DNA of 64,000 nucleotides from Actinoplanes oblitus. GTDB lineage: Bacteria > Actinomycetota > Actinomycetes > Mycobacteriales > Micromonosporaceae. The notes below the pieces were generated by a model. It had not been told where the DNA came from, made no database searches, and saw only the letters and a program-made list of their open reading frames with translations. This document shows positions 8,782-16,921 of the stretch, piece by piece. The position numbers and the translations under genes are program-made. Position 1 is the first letter of the stretch. Each line of letters opens with the position of its first letter. The stretch spans positions 1,379,501 to 1,443,500 of the forward strand of contig NZ_CP126980.1 in NCBI RefSeq assembly GCF_030252345.1. The letters are read 5' to 3'.

Positions 8782-9002
8782 GGTGGCCGTGGGAGTGGTG
8801 GCGCGATCGCCACGTAGCCGAGCAGCGTGCGCCGAACGTCGGCGACGTCGACCAGGCCGTGGCCGTCCGCGAGAGCGAAGAGCGCGGCCTGGCCGCCGAC
8901 CGGGCAAGGCGGCCGGACGTCGCCGAGCTGGCCGAGCGGCTTCGGCAGCACCGACAGACCAACCACTTCGCCGAGCTGTTCCTGGGAGGTGAAACCCATT
9001 GA
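8778..9002 (+). CDS. Small conserved actinophage protein
   Basis: ATG at 8778 overlaps the previous stop as ATGA and gives 74 residues. The N-terminus is Trp-rich (RWPWEWWRDR), then comes an acidic helix and the C-terminal block AERLRQHRQTNHFAELFLGG. A very similar HR-xxN-FAEL ending is familiar from small proteins next to lysis genes in actinophages. Its biochemical role is unknown to me. Tight coupling on both sides argues it is real. Confidence 0.6.
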   Translation: MRWPWEWWRDRHVAEQRAPNVGDVDQAVAVRESEERGLAADRARRPDVAELAERLRQHRQTNHFAELFLGGETH

Positions 9003-9568
9003 AAAACGTCGCTAATGTCATGGTGCTCGCCACCCTGGCTGGCGCCCTGACGTTCGTGATCACCTACGCCCGGTTGGCGCCCTGGCGCTCGACCCCGGTC
9101 GGCCGGAACGTGATGTCGCTCATGGCCGTGATCGTCATCGTCTCGACGCTGGCCGCGGCGAACCTGCTGTTCGGCCTCGACTGGCCGTACCGGGACACGA
9201 TCCGCGCGCTGTCCTGGGGCAGCATCGCCGCGATCATCTGGCGGCGCGTCGCCCTGGTCGTCCGCGCCCAAACTTTGCCCGGCCGCCACGAACAGCGCTC
9301 GCTGGTGGCCGTTCGCCCGGTCGTGGCAGCACCGCCGGCCGAGCCCAGCCAGGTCGCCGCAGACGCCCGGAACCGTGCCTTCCGCACGTTCGTCCAAGGC
9401 CTGGGCGTCGACCTTGCCGTGGCCGTCGTCCTGGCGCTCGCGGCGAGCGCCGGAGATCTGGCGTGGACGCGCGCTTACTGGGCCACCGTCGGAACGCTGC
9501 TCGCCAAGACCGCACTCACGACCGCCGCCGCGTACGTGATGCGCATCTACGCTCCTCCGGCCCGGTGA
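8999..9568 (+). CDS. Polytopic phage membrane protein (possible holin)
   Basis: A TTG start at 8999 overlaps the preceding stop, and a strong GGGAGGTG site lies 8 bases before it, which decides this start over the internal ATG 21 bases on. The 189 residues hold about five hydrophobic segments (7-25, 38-60, 68-85, 142-158, 165-183). The motif WRSTPVGRNVM after the first helix recurs in actinophage membrane proteins downstream of tail genes. It may be a holin or a membrane-exclusion protein. No endolysin gene follows it here. Confidence 0.6.
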   Translation: MKNVANVMVLATLAGALTFVITYARLAPWRSTPVGRNVMSLMAVIVIVSTLAAANLLFGLDWPYRDTIRALSWGSIAAIIWRRVALVVRAQTLPGRHEQRSLVAVRPVVAAPPAEPSQVAADARNRAFRTFVQGLGVDLAVAVVLALAASAGDLAWTRAYWATVGTLLAKTALTTAAAYVMRIYAPPAR

Positions 9569-9780
9569 CCGGGCCGGGGGACCTGCGCTCGGCTGCTGGC
9601 CGCGTCGCCCAGCTGGTCGAGGGCCACCAGCTGGGCGAGGCGATCCGCTGCTGGCTGCGCGCGGCCGCCGACGTCGGCGAGCGGCTGGGCCAGGTCGACC
9701 CATATGCCGCGCACGTCGCCCGGACCGTCCTGGGATCCGCTCAGCCCGGCTGCTCGGTGGAGAACAGCCCGTTGGAGTGA
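9565..9780 (+). CDS. Small helical phage protein
   Basis: GTG at 9565 overlaps the previous stop as GTGA, the same coupling used throughout this operon, and gives 71 residues. The protein is predicted helical (residues 8-60), without Trp-rich or membrane segments. No family is recognised. Its last 40 bases overlap the convergent gene ending at 9741. It closes the plus-strand virion operon. Confidence 0.5.
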   Translation: MTGPGDLRSAAGRVAQLVEGHQLGEAIRCWLRAAADVGERLGQVDPYAAHVARTVLGSAQPGCSVENSPLE

Positions 9781-10034
9781 TAGCGGATCAGGACTTTTGA
9801 GTCGTCCGGATAGACCATGTATGCGAGCCCGCACATCGTGCCCCGGTGAGGCCAGGTCGCCTGCTGCGCGCACCGCCAGTAGCCGCCGGACCGGATGTGC
9901 AGCCCGTCAGCGCTGGTCGGCTGCTGGGTGTACCCGTCGGCATAGTCGGGACGATCCGACCGCGCGGCGTACGCGCCGCCGACTGTCGCCGCGACCGCGA
10001 GTAGCCCGGCCAGGCTGCGGAGGACGATTCTCAT
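9741..10034 (-). CDS. Small exported protein of the lysogenic segment
   Basis: The chosen ATG at 10034 follows a GAAAGG site and gives 97 residues. The first 25 form a signal peptide or anchor: positive MRIVLRSL, a hydrophobic core, then GGAYAA before a polar mature part. The mature part has Cys residues in 'GGYWRCAQQATWP' and 'GTMCGLAY', which could form one disulfide. It is transcribed on the same strand as the XRE regulator, downstream of it. Genes of this kind in prophages can alter the host envelope or block superinfection, but nothing in the sequence proves that. Confidence 0.55.
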   Translation of the reverse strand: MRIVLRSLAGLLAVAATVGGAYAARSDRPDYADGYTQQPTSADGLHIRSGGYWRCAQQATWPHRGTMCGLAYMVYPDDSKVLIRYHSNGLFSTEQPG

Positions 10035-10172
10035 CAGGGAACCTTTCGGGGAATGCCTCACCCGGGCGCCAGGATCGCCGCCCGCGAAGCTCAGGCCCGC
10101 CCGGTAGGCCCCGGACGGCTCACCCCGCTAACGGCGCTCCTGGCCCGCACGCTTCGGCCCTTGGGCCCAGCG

Positions 10173-11441
10173 TCACGCCGCGGAGCGAAACTCGTCCAGG
10201 AACGAGTCGACCACCGCGTTCCCGCGGAACCGCCCGAGCTGGTTACCCAGCAGCCGGATCCGGTCCTCGGCCCGCGCCGAGTTCGCCTGCCGGGACAACC
10301 GGAACGCCCGCGACGCCGTCTCCGCCGCCCGGTCGACTTCGTTCGCCTGGATCAGCGATTCGGCCAGCCAGGACAGATACAGCGCTGTTTCCCGGCCCGT
10401 GGCGTCGCTGTAGCCGCTGGTCGCCCGTTCCAAGATCGGCACGGCCCGCAACGGCCGATGCAACTGCGTCCACACTCGTCCGGCCATGATCTCGATCTCG
10501 CCCTGGTCGAGCCAGTACACCCACACCGGATCGTCCTCCGGTCGCCGCTGGTCGTACTCAGCCTCGACCTGGCCGAGGGCCCGTTCGGCCCCCCGCGCCT
10601 CGCCGGTCCGGGCGTACGCCCACGCGACCCGCTCAGCGAGCAGCGCCAGCGTCGTAGCGCTCGCGTGATGCCTCGCTCCCGCGTACGCCGACCGGGCCAG
10701 TGTCGGCGCCGTACGCGGATCACCGGTATTGGCCAGCTGGTAGGCCAGGCTCGACAGGTTGTTCGCGGCCCCAGCGACGTCGCCGCCTGCGTTCGCCGCC
10801 CGCACACCGGCCAGGTAGACGCGCTCCGCTTCGGCCAGCCGACCAGAGTCCGACAGCACCCATCCGGCGACCTGGCACAGCTCACCGATCGCAACCAGCA
10901 GCCGCCGGCCGACGTCCTCGGTATACGCGGCGCCCTTCAGCAGCCCCGCCGTCGCCGTGAGTTCGCGAGTCACCATCACCCAGGTCTCGCCCCCGCCGAC
11001 GTAATCGTCCAGCACCCGAAGCTGCTGGACACGCCGCTCCACCCGCTCGACGGTTCCGGCTCCGATCCTGCGTCCGGAACGCACCTCGAGGAGCTGGGGC
11101 GGCTCGGCGATCAGCCACTGGTGGGCCAGCTCGACCGCGTTCTCTGCGGTCGGCGTCTGCTGCGCGAGCGCGTCGACGAGCCGTTCGGTATCGCACGGCC
11201 GCCAAGGACCGCCATCCAGCGGCCACGGCTCAACGCACGCCCGCCGAGCCAGCTCGGCCAGGTGGCCGGCCCCGCCGAGCGCAGCGTCCAGCGCGGCCGC
11301 CAGCTGCGGCGTCGGCGTCCGTTTGTCCGCCTCGATCCGCGACAGGTGGCCAGGGTCCACATGGGCCCGCCGAGCGATCTCACGCAGAGATAGACCGGCG
11401 CGTAGTCGACGCGCGGCCTGCCCGAACGATTCCACAGACAC
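10173..11441 (-). CDS. XRE-type DNA-binding regulator with TPR-like repeats
   Basis: GTG at 11441, preceded by GGAAGG, gives 422 residues. Residues 6-60 form a Cro/C1-type helix-turn-helix, with SLREIARRAHVDPGHLSRIE as the recognition part. The rest is built of Ala/Leu-rich helical pairs resembling tetratricopeptide repeats (about 150-410), such as 'LAELIAEAERVYLAGVRAA'-type segments. In actinobacteria this architecture is common in signal-responsive regulators, with the repeats sensing a peptide or partner. It is the only obvious repressor-like gene in this element, divergent from a small-gene operon, so it is the best candidate for lysogeny control. Confidence 0.8.
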   Translation of the reverse strand: MSVESFGQAARRLRAGLSLREIARRAHVDPGHLSRIEADKRTPTPQLAAALDAALGGAGHLAELARRACVEPWPLDGGPWRPCDTERLVDALAQQTPTAENAVELAHQWLIAEPPQLLEVRSGRRIGAGTVERVERRVQQLRVLDDYVGGGETWVMVTRELTATAGLLKGAAYTEDVGRRLLVAIGELCQVAGWVLSDSGRLAEAERVYLAGVRAANAGGDVAGAANNLSSLAYQLANTGDPRTAPTLARSAYAGARHHASATTLALLAERVAWAYARTGEARGAERALGQVEAEYDQRRPEDDPVWVYWLDQGEIEIMAGRVWTQLHRPLRAVPILERATSGYSDATGRETALYLSWLAESLIQANEVDRAAETASRAFRLSRQANSARAEDRIRLLGNQLGRFRGNAVVDSFLDEFRSAA

Positions 11442-11560
11442 CCCCTTCCGACGGGGTGTTGCCAGTGTTGCCAGACCGTTGTCGCACCTGCCTGGCAGCA
11501 CGCCAGTTCTACCAAATCCGCAGCGTGGTGGGAACGCTACTTACATGGAATCCCACCGTC
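11442..11560. promoter_or_regulatory. Divergent control region between XRE regulator and small-gene operon
   Basis: The 103-bp gap holds a direct repeat of GTTGCCAG near 11458-11475 and a CTGGCA copy at 11491-11496. An inverted pair, GTGGGA at 11528-11533 and TCCCAC at 11551-11556, flanks the start codon of the plus-strand gene. Both promoters must lie here, since the genes diverge. These repeats are candidate operators for the XRE protein. No consensus -35/-10 pair is clear. Confidence 0.45.
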
Positions 11561-11841
11561 GGCGCAAGATGCCTTTCCGTCGGAACATGTGCACCTGCGG
11601 GCGCCTGTGGCCGTGTCAGGAAGCGCACGGCTGGCATGCCGGCGATCCGATTCCCGACGGGCAGTCCGCCAGCAGCCCGCCGTGGAATCAGCCGACGACG
11701 GCCCTACGTCCGCTGTCCGATCGTCCGGCCTACCAGGCCGGCCGTCATCGGCGCGGTCCGGAAGTCGAGCCGCAGATTGGTCGGGCCGGAAGGCTGACGC
11801 CAGGCCAAGATCACCGAGCCAACCGGGGTCGAGTCTGGTGA
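11545..11841 (+). CDS. Small CxCGRxWPC protein, first of a coupled pair
   Basis: The frame from ATG 11545 encodes 98 residues and ends in TGA overlapping the next gene start as GTGA. Near residue 15 it has MCTCGRLWPCQEA, a Cys-x-Cys-Gly-Arg-x-Trp-Pro-Cys motif that reappears in a variant form in the next protein. The rest is Pro/Arg-rich and probably disordered. No ribosome site is visible before 11545; ATGs at 11569 and 11587 are alternatives. The motif could bind zinc. I do not recognise a function. Confidence 0.45.
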   Translation: MESHRRRKMPFRRNMCTCGRLWPCQEAHGWHAGDPIPDGQSASSPPWNQPTTALRPLSDRPAYQAGRHRRGPEVEPQIGRAGRLTPGQDHRANRGRVW

Positions 11842-12128
11842 GTGCGGAGCACTTACCGAAACGGCCGGCCTGGGACTGTGACGCGTGCGGCCGCCCCTGG
11901 CCGTGCGATCCGGCACGGGAGATTTTGGCGGCTGCCTACGCCGGTTTCCCGGCTGGGCTAAGCGACTACCTGCACACCATGTTCGACCTGGCCGCCGACG
12001 ACCTGGAGACGTCGGGCGGCCCGCCGCCTGATCTCTGGAAGCGGTTCCTGTCCTGGGCAGCGGCGACTGAACGGCCGCCGCGGCAACCCACCGAGCACAA
12101 GGAGACCCACCCCAATGTTGAGAAATGA
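11838..12128 (+). CDS. Small CxACGRPWPCxPAR protein, second of a coupled pair
   Basis: GTG at 11838 gives 96 residues. The N-terminal motif DCDACGRPWPCDPAR is typical of a small actinobacterial family, sometimes mislabelled flavin reductase, found beside XRE regulators. It is followed by a helical region with LHTMFDLAADDL and a conserved LWKRFLSWA end, then a polar tail. Three Cys around the WPC motif may hold zinc. The gene overlaps both neighbours (GTGA before, 14 bases after). Its job is unknown; linkage suggests it works with the regulator. Confidence 0.65.
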   Translation: MSAEHLPKRPAWDCDACGRPWPCDPAREILAAAYAGFPAGLSDYLHTMFDLAADDLETSGGPPPDLWKRFLSWAAATERPPRQPTEHKETHPNVEK

Positions 12129-12303
12129 CCTTGTAGTCGCATTGAGCACCTTCGACAACGACACAGTCACCGTCGATGTGAATGGCATCCTGGTCGACGT
12201 CACCGGTGCTACCTCCGATCGAGGGAGCATCGTCGTTAAACTCGATCCCGAAGAGCTGACCAGCGCGATTAAGCACCACGCTGGCCAGCCCGACAAAGAC
12301 TAA
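12115..12303 (+). CDS. Small acidic protein of unknown function
   Basis: ATG at 12115 lies inside the end of the previous gene, 7 bases after an AAGGAG site, and gives 62 residues. Predicted structure is a short beta hairpin (VTVDVNGILVDVTG) followed by a strand and the helix PEELTSAIKHHAG. No family is recognised. It is the last gene before a strong terminator. Confidence 0.55.
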   Translation: MLRNDLVVALSTFDNDTVTVDVNGILVDVTGATSDRGSIVVKLDPEELTSAIKHHAGQPDKD

Positions 12304-12327
12304 TAGCAGGCCAGGCCGCGAACACCG

Positions 12328-12359
12328 AGGCGCCCCACCCCGACCGGGGTGGGGCGCCT
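12328..12359. terminator. Strong hairpin terminator between convergent genes
   Basis: A perfect 14-bp stem (AGGCGCCCCACCCC with its complement) closes a four-base GACC loop, followed by TTTC on the plus strand. It sits 25 bases after the small-gene operon and 19 bases before the end of a convergent gene, so it can stop transcription from both sides. Confidence 0.85.
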
Positions 12360-12377
12360 TTCGCCGTTTCTGCCCGA

Positions 12378-12920
12378 CTAACGCTGGCTGGCCGGGGTGT
12401 CTGCCTGCCGCTGCAGCTGCCGCGGCACCCTGGCCCGCGGTTGGCCGACTCGCCGCTCGACGTCAGCGGCGTCGACCCGCAGCTCGACTCGCTGGGTGCC
12501 GTCCTTATCGATGCGCCAGCCCTTGAGATAGAGATCGTCGTCCGGTACTGGCGGTGCCGTGTCGGAGGCCGGGTCGTACCCGTTCGCCTCGCACCAGCTG
12601 ACGTAGTTGTTCACCAGCCGGCGGACCTTCACCGGCGCCATCTTGAGCAGCTGCGCAGCCTTCACCGGCGCCATGCCAATCGGCCGCGCCCGCGGTTTCC
12701 TGATCTGCTGCTGGCTGTCGGCGGCCTGCTGGTCCAGCTTCACGCGTATCGCACGTACGGACGAGGCGAGGGCACGCCGGTGCCCGTTGGGCATCCTGAC
12801 GCCGGCCAGGTACCCGGACTCGATCCATCGGCCGATGGTGCGCGGCTTGACACTGAATCCAAGGAACCTGGCGGCTTCACCGGTCGACCAGGTTTCCTCA
12901 CCGGGTGACGGAACGCTCAT
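12378..12920 (-). CDS. Helix-turn-helix DNA-binding protein (excisionase/MerR-like head)
   Basis: ATG at 12920 follows GAAGGAGCT and gives 180 residues. Residues 9-60 form a winged helix-turn-helix of the excisionase/MerR type: TWSTGEAARFLGFS, then GRWIESGYL and NGHRRA. Residues about 85-115 contain a duplicated MAPVK motif 11 residues apart, then a Trp-rich basic region. Short proteins with this head often act as recombination directionality factors or as element regulators. The long C-terminal part is not typical of excisionases. It ends the minus-strand transfer-like gene run. Confidence 0.6.
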   Translation of the reverse strand: MSVPSPGEETWSTGEAARFLGFSVKPRTIGRWIESGYLAGVRMPNGHRRALASSVRAIRVKLDQQAADSQQQIRKPRARPIGMAPVKAAQLLKMAPVKVRRLVNNYVSWCEANGYDPASDTAPPVPDDDLYLKGWRIDKDGTQRVELRVDAADVERRVGQPRARVPRQLQRQADTPASQR

Positions 12921-13040
12921 AGCTCCTTCTATGTCGATCCTTGGCTCGGCTGGCACCCAAACTGTCCGTCGTGGATCCGGCCAGCGAGAGAAGCCGAAAA
13001 TAGGGCATGATTGCGTACGAATCAGGAGGTGAAGTGGACG

Positions 13041-13250
13041 ATGTTCGTAGCTGACCAGGACACCAGAGACCGGAAGATCCGCGCGGTTCGCATGGCCGCC
13101 GCTTCGGCCGTCGGGAACGGTGTCGGCCCGGACGACGTCCGGGCCGCACTCGAGCAAGGGATTCAGGAAGCGTTCGACCTGGAAGACCGTAAGAGCCGTC
13201 CGCCCGCCGCGACGAACTCCGCCGCGGCGCCGCCGAGCTGGTCCGAATGA
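13041..13250 (+). CDS. Small helical protein of unknown function
   Basis: A GGAGG site at 13024-13028 leads to ATG 13041, giving 69 residues. A helical core (about 8-52) with RKIRAVRMAAASAVG and LEQGIQEAFDLE precedes a Pro/Ala-rich tail. The gene diverges from the helix-turn-helix gene across a 120-bp promoter region and ends 5 bases from the convergent translocase gene. No family is recognised. Confidence 0.5.
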   Translation: MFVADQDTRDRKIRAVRMAAASAVGNGVGPDDVRAALEQGIQEAFDLEDRKSRPPAATNSAAAPPSWSE

Positions 13251-13255
13251 GCTAG

Positions 13256-15400
13256 CTACCCGATCTGCTGGGCGTACTTGGCCAGCACGTTGCGCCCGGC
13301 CACGTTGTAACCGATCGCGCCCGATTCCCGCAGTTCCTTCAGTAGGCCAGTGACCCGCGACCGGGCCGCGAACTCACGTCGGATCACCTCGCTGGTCGTC
13401 ACACCTTCCGCCCCGGCATCCAGCAGCAGCGCCAGGATCTGCTCACGAGCAGTGTCCGGCACTGCGGTGGCCGGGGCCGTCTGCGGTCCGGCGACGGGCT
13501 GGCCGGCGCCCTGAACGACCCGGGGCCGGAACTGGATCACGTTTCCGCCAGCTGTAGCCGCCGCCGGGCTGTCCGGCGTTTCCGGCTGGGCGGCGGGGCC
13601 GGAGACGGCGGCCACCCAGCTGTCGAGCGCGCTGGTCGCCGCGCTCCCGGCCGGGGTCGTCACCGCGACCGGCTGGTCCGCCTGGTCGCCGATCTCCTCG
13701 CCGCGCATCGCCGCGAGCTTCACCGCGTACCGCTCCCACCGTGCGCTGTACGCGCGCCCGGCCGCTGCGTCGACCAGGGGCCGCAACCGGGCGAGCTCGA
13801 CGGTCGGCTCTTTTCCTTCGAGCACGGTGCGCGCGGTCACCGCGGCGGCGACCGCCTGGCCGCGCTGGTCGAGGTCGGGCCGCAGCTGGGCCGTGGCGCG
13901 CGCGTGCCGCTCGATCCCGGCCAGGTCGACGTTGACCGTCCGGCCGAGCACGGGCTGGGAGAGCTCCGCCGTTTTCAGGTAGCCGGCGCCCATCGTGGCG
14001 CCCAGGTCGGTTTTCCCGGGGGAGACGCCGAGCACGTGGCTGTATTCGTCGTGCTCTTCCATACGCAGGCACAGGCGCAACGCGGCGTTGACCCGCAGTC
14101 CCTTATCGGTCAGGTCGGACGTACCGCGCAGCACGGACATGATCACGCGGACGCCTTCGGCCCGGCCGATCTGGGCGAGCCGGGTTACGCCCTTACCGGC
14201 CAGCTGGCCCAGCAGGCTCACGGCCTGGCGCACCTCGCCGCCTTCGTCGGTCAGGACGACGATCGCGGGCAGTTGGGCGTCGACGGGCAGGACGAAGCTG
14301 TTCGCGGTGCGCTTGCGCCGGGCCGCTTCCGGGTTCGTCTTCCGGTCGCGTGCGATCGCGCCGGCTACGGCCACCATGACCGCGGCTTCCGCTTCGTTGT
14401 CGGCGACCCAGTCGACAACCGGCCGGTCCGCGCGCCCGTTCGCCCAGGGGTTGACCCAGGGCTCCGCAACCCCGCCGCCGTTGAGGTCGATCACCCAGAC
14501 CAGGGCGTCGGTGCACCGCGCTAGCCACATGATCAGGCGGTGCAGCAGGGTGGTTTTACCTGACCCCGTGGTACCACCGACGATCATGGAGTAAATCCGT
14601 AGGCAGATCGTCAACAGCTGACCGCGCGGGGTGGTCAGGATCGGGAACTGATCGTTGATCGAGGCCGCGCTGGTCGGCTCTTCGTGCACGTCTGGGCTGT
14701 CGTCGGCGAGCACGTTGCGGAGCATGACGTCGAAGACGGCGATCCCCTGCTGGTCGCCTTCGGTGACTTGGATCGCGCAGCCTTTCGGGAGCCGGGCCGC
14801 GGCGGCGAGCCGGGCCGGGACGCTCGACTTCACCAGGTCGTCGACGGTCGTCCCCTGCTCCGCCGGGAGCGCGACGACCAGCTGCAGCCCGTCGTCGGGG
14901 TTGTCCCACGGCCGCGCGGCCTCGACGACGACGGACTGCTTCGTCACGGATCGGAGCAGCTTTTCCCATCGGACCAGAGCCGGGTCGCGCCAGTCGACCG
15001 GCGGGGCTTCCGGCGTCTGGGGCGCGTTCGCGGCCGCCCAGGTGCCCTGGGCGGCCGGGGCCTGGCAGACCGCGCCCAGGAAGGCCAGCGCGACCGTTCC
15101 GCCCAGCCCGGACAGCACGGTCGCGCCGGACCAGCCGGCCACGTCGCACCAGGTCGCCCAGGCGCCGACGGCGAGCAGGACGGCGACCCGGTGCACGACG
15201 ACGCGCGCCCAGCCGGGAGCGCCGTTCTCCTGCAGCAGGGTGATCACGACGGCGAGCAGGGCGCCGAGAACGGCCACCACGGGCAGCGCCAGGGCCGGGA
15301 AGCTGACCAGCGCCAGCCGGTCGGCGACGACCAGGGCGACCGCGAGCAGGGCGGCGAAGATCGGGACGAGCGGTGCGCGCGTCCCCTGTTCGGTGCTCAT
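13256..15400 (-). CDS. TraB/FtsK-like DNA translocase
   Basis: This 714-residue protein has four N-terminal membrane helices (about 10-32, 36-57, 68-88, 94-113). A RecA-like FtsK motor follows: Walker A GGTTGSGKTT at 275-284, Walker B ALVWVIDLNGG near 299-309, and an 'R/Q sensor' region around 400. The C-terminal 75 residues look like a winged helix (TSEVIRREFAARSRVTGLL). This layout matches the hexameric translocases that move double-stranded DNA between mycelia in actinomycete conjugative plasmids and ICEs. ATG at 15400 is chosen over 15418 because of GAGAGGA upstream. Phage genomes rarely encode it. Confidence 0.85.
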   Translation of the reverse strand: MSTEQGTRAPLVPIFAALLAVALVVADRLALVSFPALALPVVAVLGALLAVVITLLQENGAPGWARVVVHRVAVLLAVGAWATWCDVAGWSGATVLSGLGGTVALAFLGAVCQAPAAQGTWAAANAPQTPEAPPVDWRDPALVRWEKLLRSVTKQSVVVEAARPWDNPDDGLQLVVALPAEQGTTVDDLVKSSVPARLAAAARLPKGCAIQVTEGDQQGIAVFDVMLRNVLADDSPDVHEEPTSAASINDQFPILTTPRGQLLTICLRIYSMIVGGTTGSGKTTLLHRLIMWLARCTDALVWVIDLNGGGVAEPWVNPWANGRADRPVVDWVADNEAEAAVMVAVAGAIARDRKTNPEAARRKRTANSFVLPVDAQLPAIVVLTDEGGEVRQAVSLLGQLAGKGVTRLAQIGRAEGVRVIMSVLRGTSDLTDKGLRVNAALRLCLRMEEHDEYSHVLGVSPGKTDLGATMGAGYLKTAELSQPVLGRTVNVDLAGIERHARATAQLRPDLDQRGQAVAAAVTARTVLEGKEPTVELARLRPLVDAAAGRAYSARWERYAVKLAAMRGEEIGDQADQPVAVTTPAGSAATSALDSWVAAVSGPAAQPETPDSPAAATAGGNVIQFRPRVVQGAGQPVAGPQTAPATAVPDTAREQILALLLDAGAEGVTTSEVIRREFAARSRVTGLLKELRESGAIGYNVAGRNVLAKYAQQIG

Positions 15401-15425
15401 GGTGGCCTGTCCTCTCATGGCGTGC

Positions 15426-16877
15426 TCAGTTGTCCTGTTCGGCCGCGGCGACGTCCGCGCGCCGTTCCGCTGCCCGGCTGGTGCGGGGCGTGTTCAGCCG
15501 GTCCTCGTCGGTTTCGTGTTCCTGCTGGTAGACCGCGGGGACGGCGGCCGCGCTGCTGGACACGCCGCGCCACTCGTCGGCGGACGCCGCCCGTTCGGCC
15601 TGGGCGGCGACGTCTTCGATTTCCGCCTTCAGCCGGGGGCTGGCGGGCATGTCGCTTTCGCCCTGGGTACGGATCCGGCCCCACGTGTCGCGGAACCGGT
15701 CGCGTGCCGCTTCGGCCTGGGCGTAGAGCCGGGCGACTTCCTGGGCCGCAGCTTCGGCGCCGCTCAGGTTCCGGCCCCACCGCTGGAAGGACTGGTCGTC
15801 GTTGTGGGTCAGATGGTCGGTCATCGTGCTATCTCCGTTGTCGGCCTCGCCGCCGTGGCGGGGGTGTGGCGGTGTGGGGGGCGTCTGGTCGTTCTGGCGG
15901 GAGCCCGGCCGGGTCGTGCTGGCCGTCGGCCGCCGGGTCGTCGTCGGCGGGGTGTCGGCGGGCTGTCGTCCGGTGGCGGGGGATGGGCGCCGGCCGCCGC
16001 CGCTGGGGGGGCTCTTACGGTCGTACGCGGCCGCGCCGCGCTGGTATCCCTGGCGCCACTTGTCCCACCAGCTGCCGCCCCGGCGGCTGGTGGCGGAGCT
16101 CCGGCCTTCGCCACCGCCCCGGCTGGTGCGGTCCGTGTTTCGCTGACGGCGGCTGGGTCGGTTCTGGCGGGACCTCCCGCCACGATCGGATCTGGTGGCG
16201 GAGCCGGGCCCAGACGACTTCCGGCGGAAAAGGTTCCGCCAGCGGCTCGACCGGCTCCCGCTGGGGCCGCCAGCTGCCCCGCTGCCGCCCGTTCCCACCG
16301 TGGCGGATCTTCGGGCCTGGGCCGCCCGGCGGCGACGCTGCAAGGCGGCCAGGATGCCCCGACGCTGACCGCTTCTGCCCGGCCCGGATCCGGCGCCACC
16401 CGGCCCGCCGGCGGCCCGCCGGCCGAGTCCTCCGCCGGTCAGCCGGCCGAGCAGACCACCGCGGCGGCCGGTCGCCGAGCCGGGACCGATTCCGCCGGAC
16501 CGGGCGCCGCCGGTCCGGCGGCCAGCTGCCGCCGTCCGCCCGGCCCGCGCTGCCCGGGCTGCCGCGATCCGCTGCCCGACCCGGGTCCCGGCGAGCAACT
16601 TCAACAGACCGGCCAGCAGACCACCGCGGCCGCGCCGATGCCAGGCGAACAGCAGCGCCAGGGCGAGCAACAGCAGCACGCCGTTGACGGCCAAGGCCCA
16701 GCGCCAGCCGAGCAGACCGAACGCCACCAGCTCGACGACCAGGACGACCAGGGCGACCAGGGCGACCACGACCAGGCCATGGCGTGCCCACCAGCTGGGT
16801 TCCTTGGTGCGCGGTGCCCGCGGCTTCTCCGGGGTGGCCGGCTGCGGCGCGACCGGAGGTGTGGGCTGAATCGTCAT
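15426..16877 (-). CDS. Two-helix membrane protein with long Arg/Gly-rich domain (transfer-associated)
   Basis: The 483-residue product begins with a Pro-rich cytoplasmic segment, then two membrane helices (about 35-58 and 62-82). Residues 85-345 are low-complexity and very rich in Arg, Gly and Ser, so probably bind nucleic acid. A more ordered helical region from about 360 to 440 includes QEVARLYAQAEAARDRFRDTWG. It is cotranscribed with the translocase, 25 bases upstream. Comparable Spd-like proteins accompany TraB in actinomycete elements, but I cannot assign it to a named family. ATG at 16877 follows GAGGA. Confidence 0.6.
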   Translation of the reverse strand: MTIQPTPPVAPQPATPEKPRAPRTKEPSWWARHGLVVVALVALVVLVVELVAFGLLGWRWALAVNGVLLLLALALLFAWHRRGRGGLLAGLLKLLAGTRVGQRIAAARAARAGRTAAAGRRTGGARSGGIGPGSATGRRGGLLGRLTGGGLGRRAAGGPGGAGSGPGRSGQRRGILAALQRRRRAAQARRSATVGTGGSGAAGGPSGSRSSRWRNLFRRKSSGPGSATRSDRGGRSRQNRPSRRQRNTDRTSRGGGEGRSSATSRRGGSWWDKWRQGYQRGAAAYDRKSPPSGGGRRPSPATGRQPADTPPTTTRRPTASTTRPGSRQNDQTPPTPPHPRHGGEADNGDSTMTDHLTHNDDQSFQRWGRNLSGAEAAAQEVARLYAQAEAARDRFRDTWGRIRTQGESDMPASPRLKAEIEDVAAQAERAASADEWRGVSSSAAAVPAVYQQEHETDEDRLNTPRTSRAAERRADVAAAEQDN

Positions 16878-16921
16878 CAGGTCCTCGCTTCGTCACGTTC
16901 GGTAGGTCCAGGTCCGGGTCC

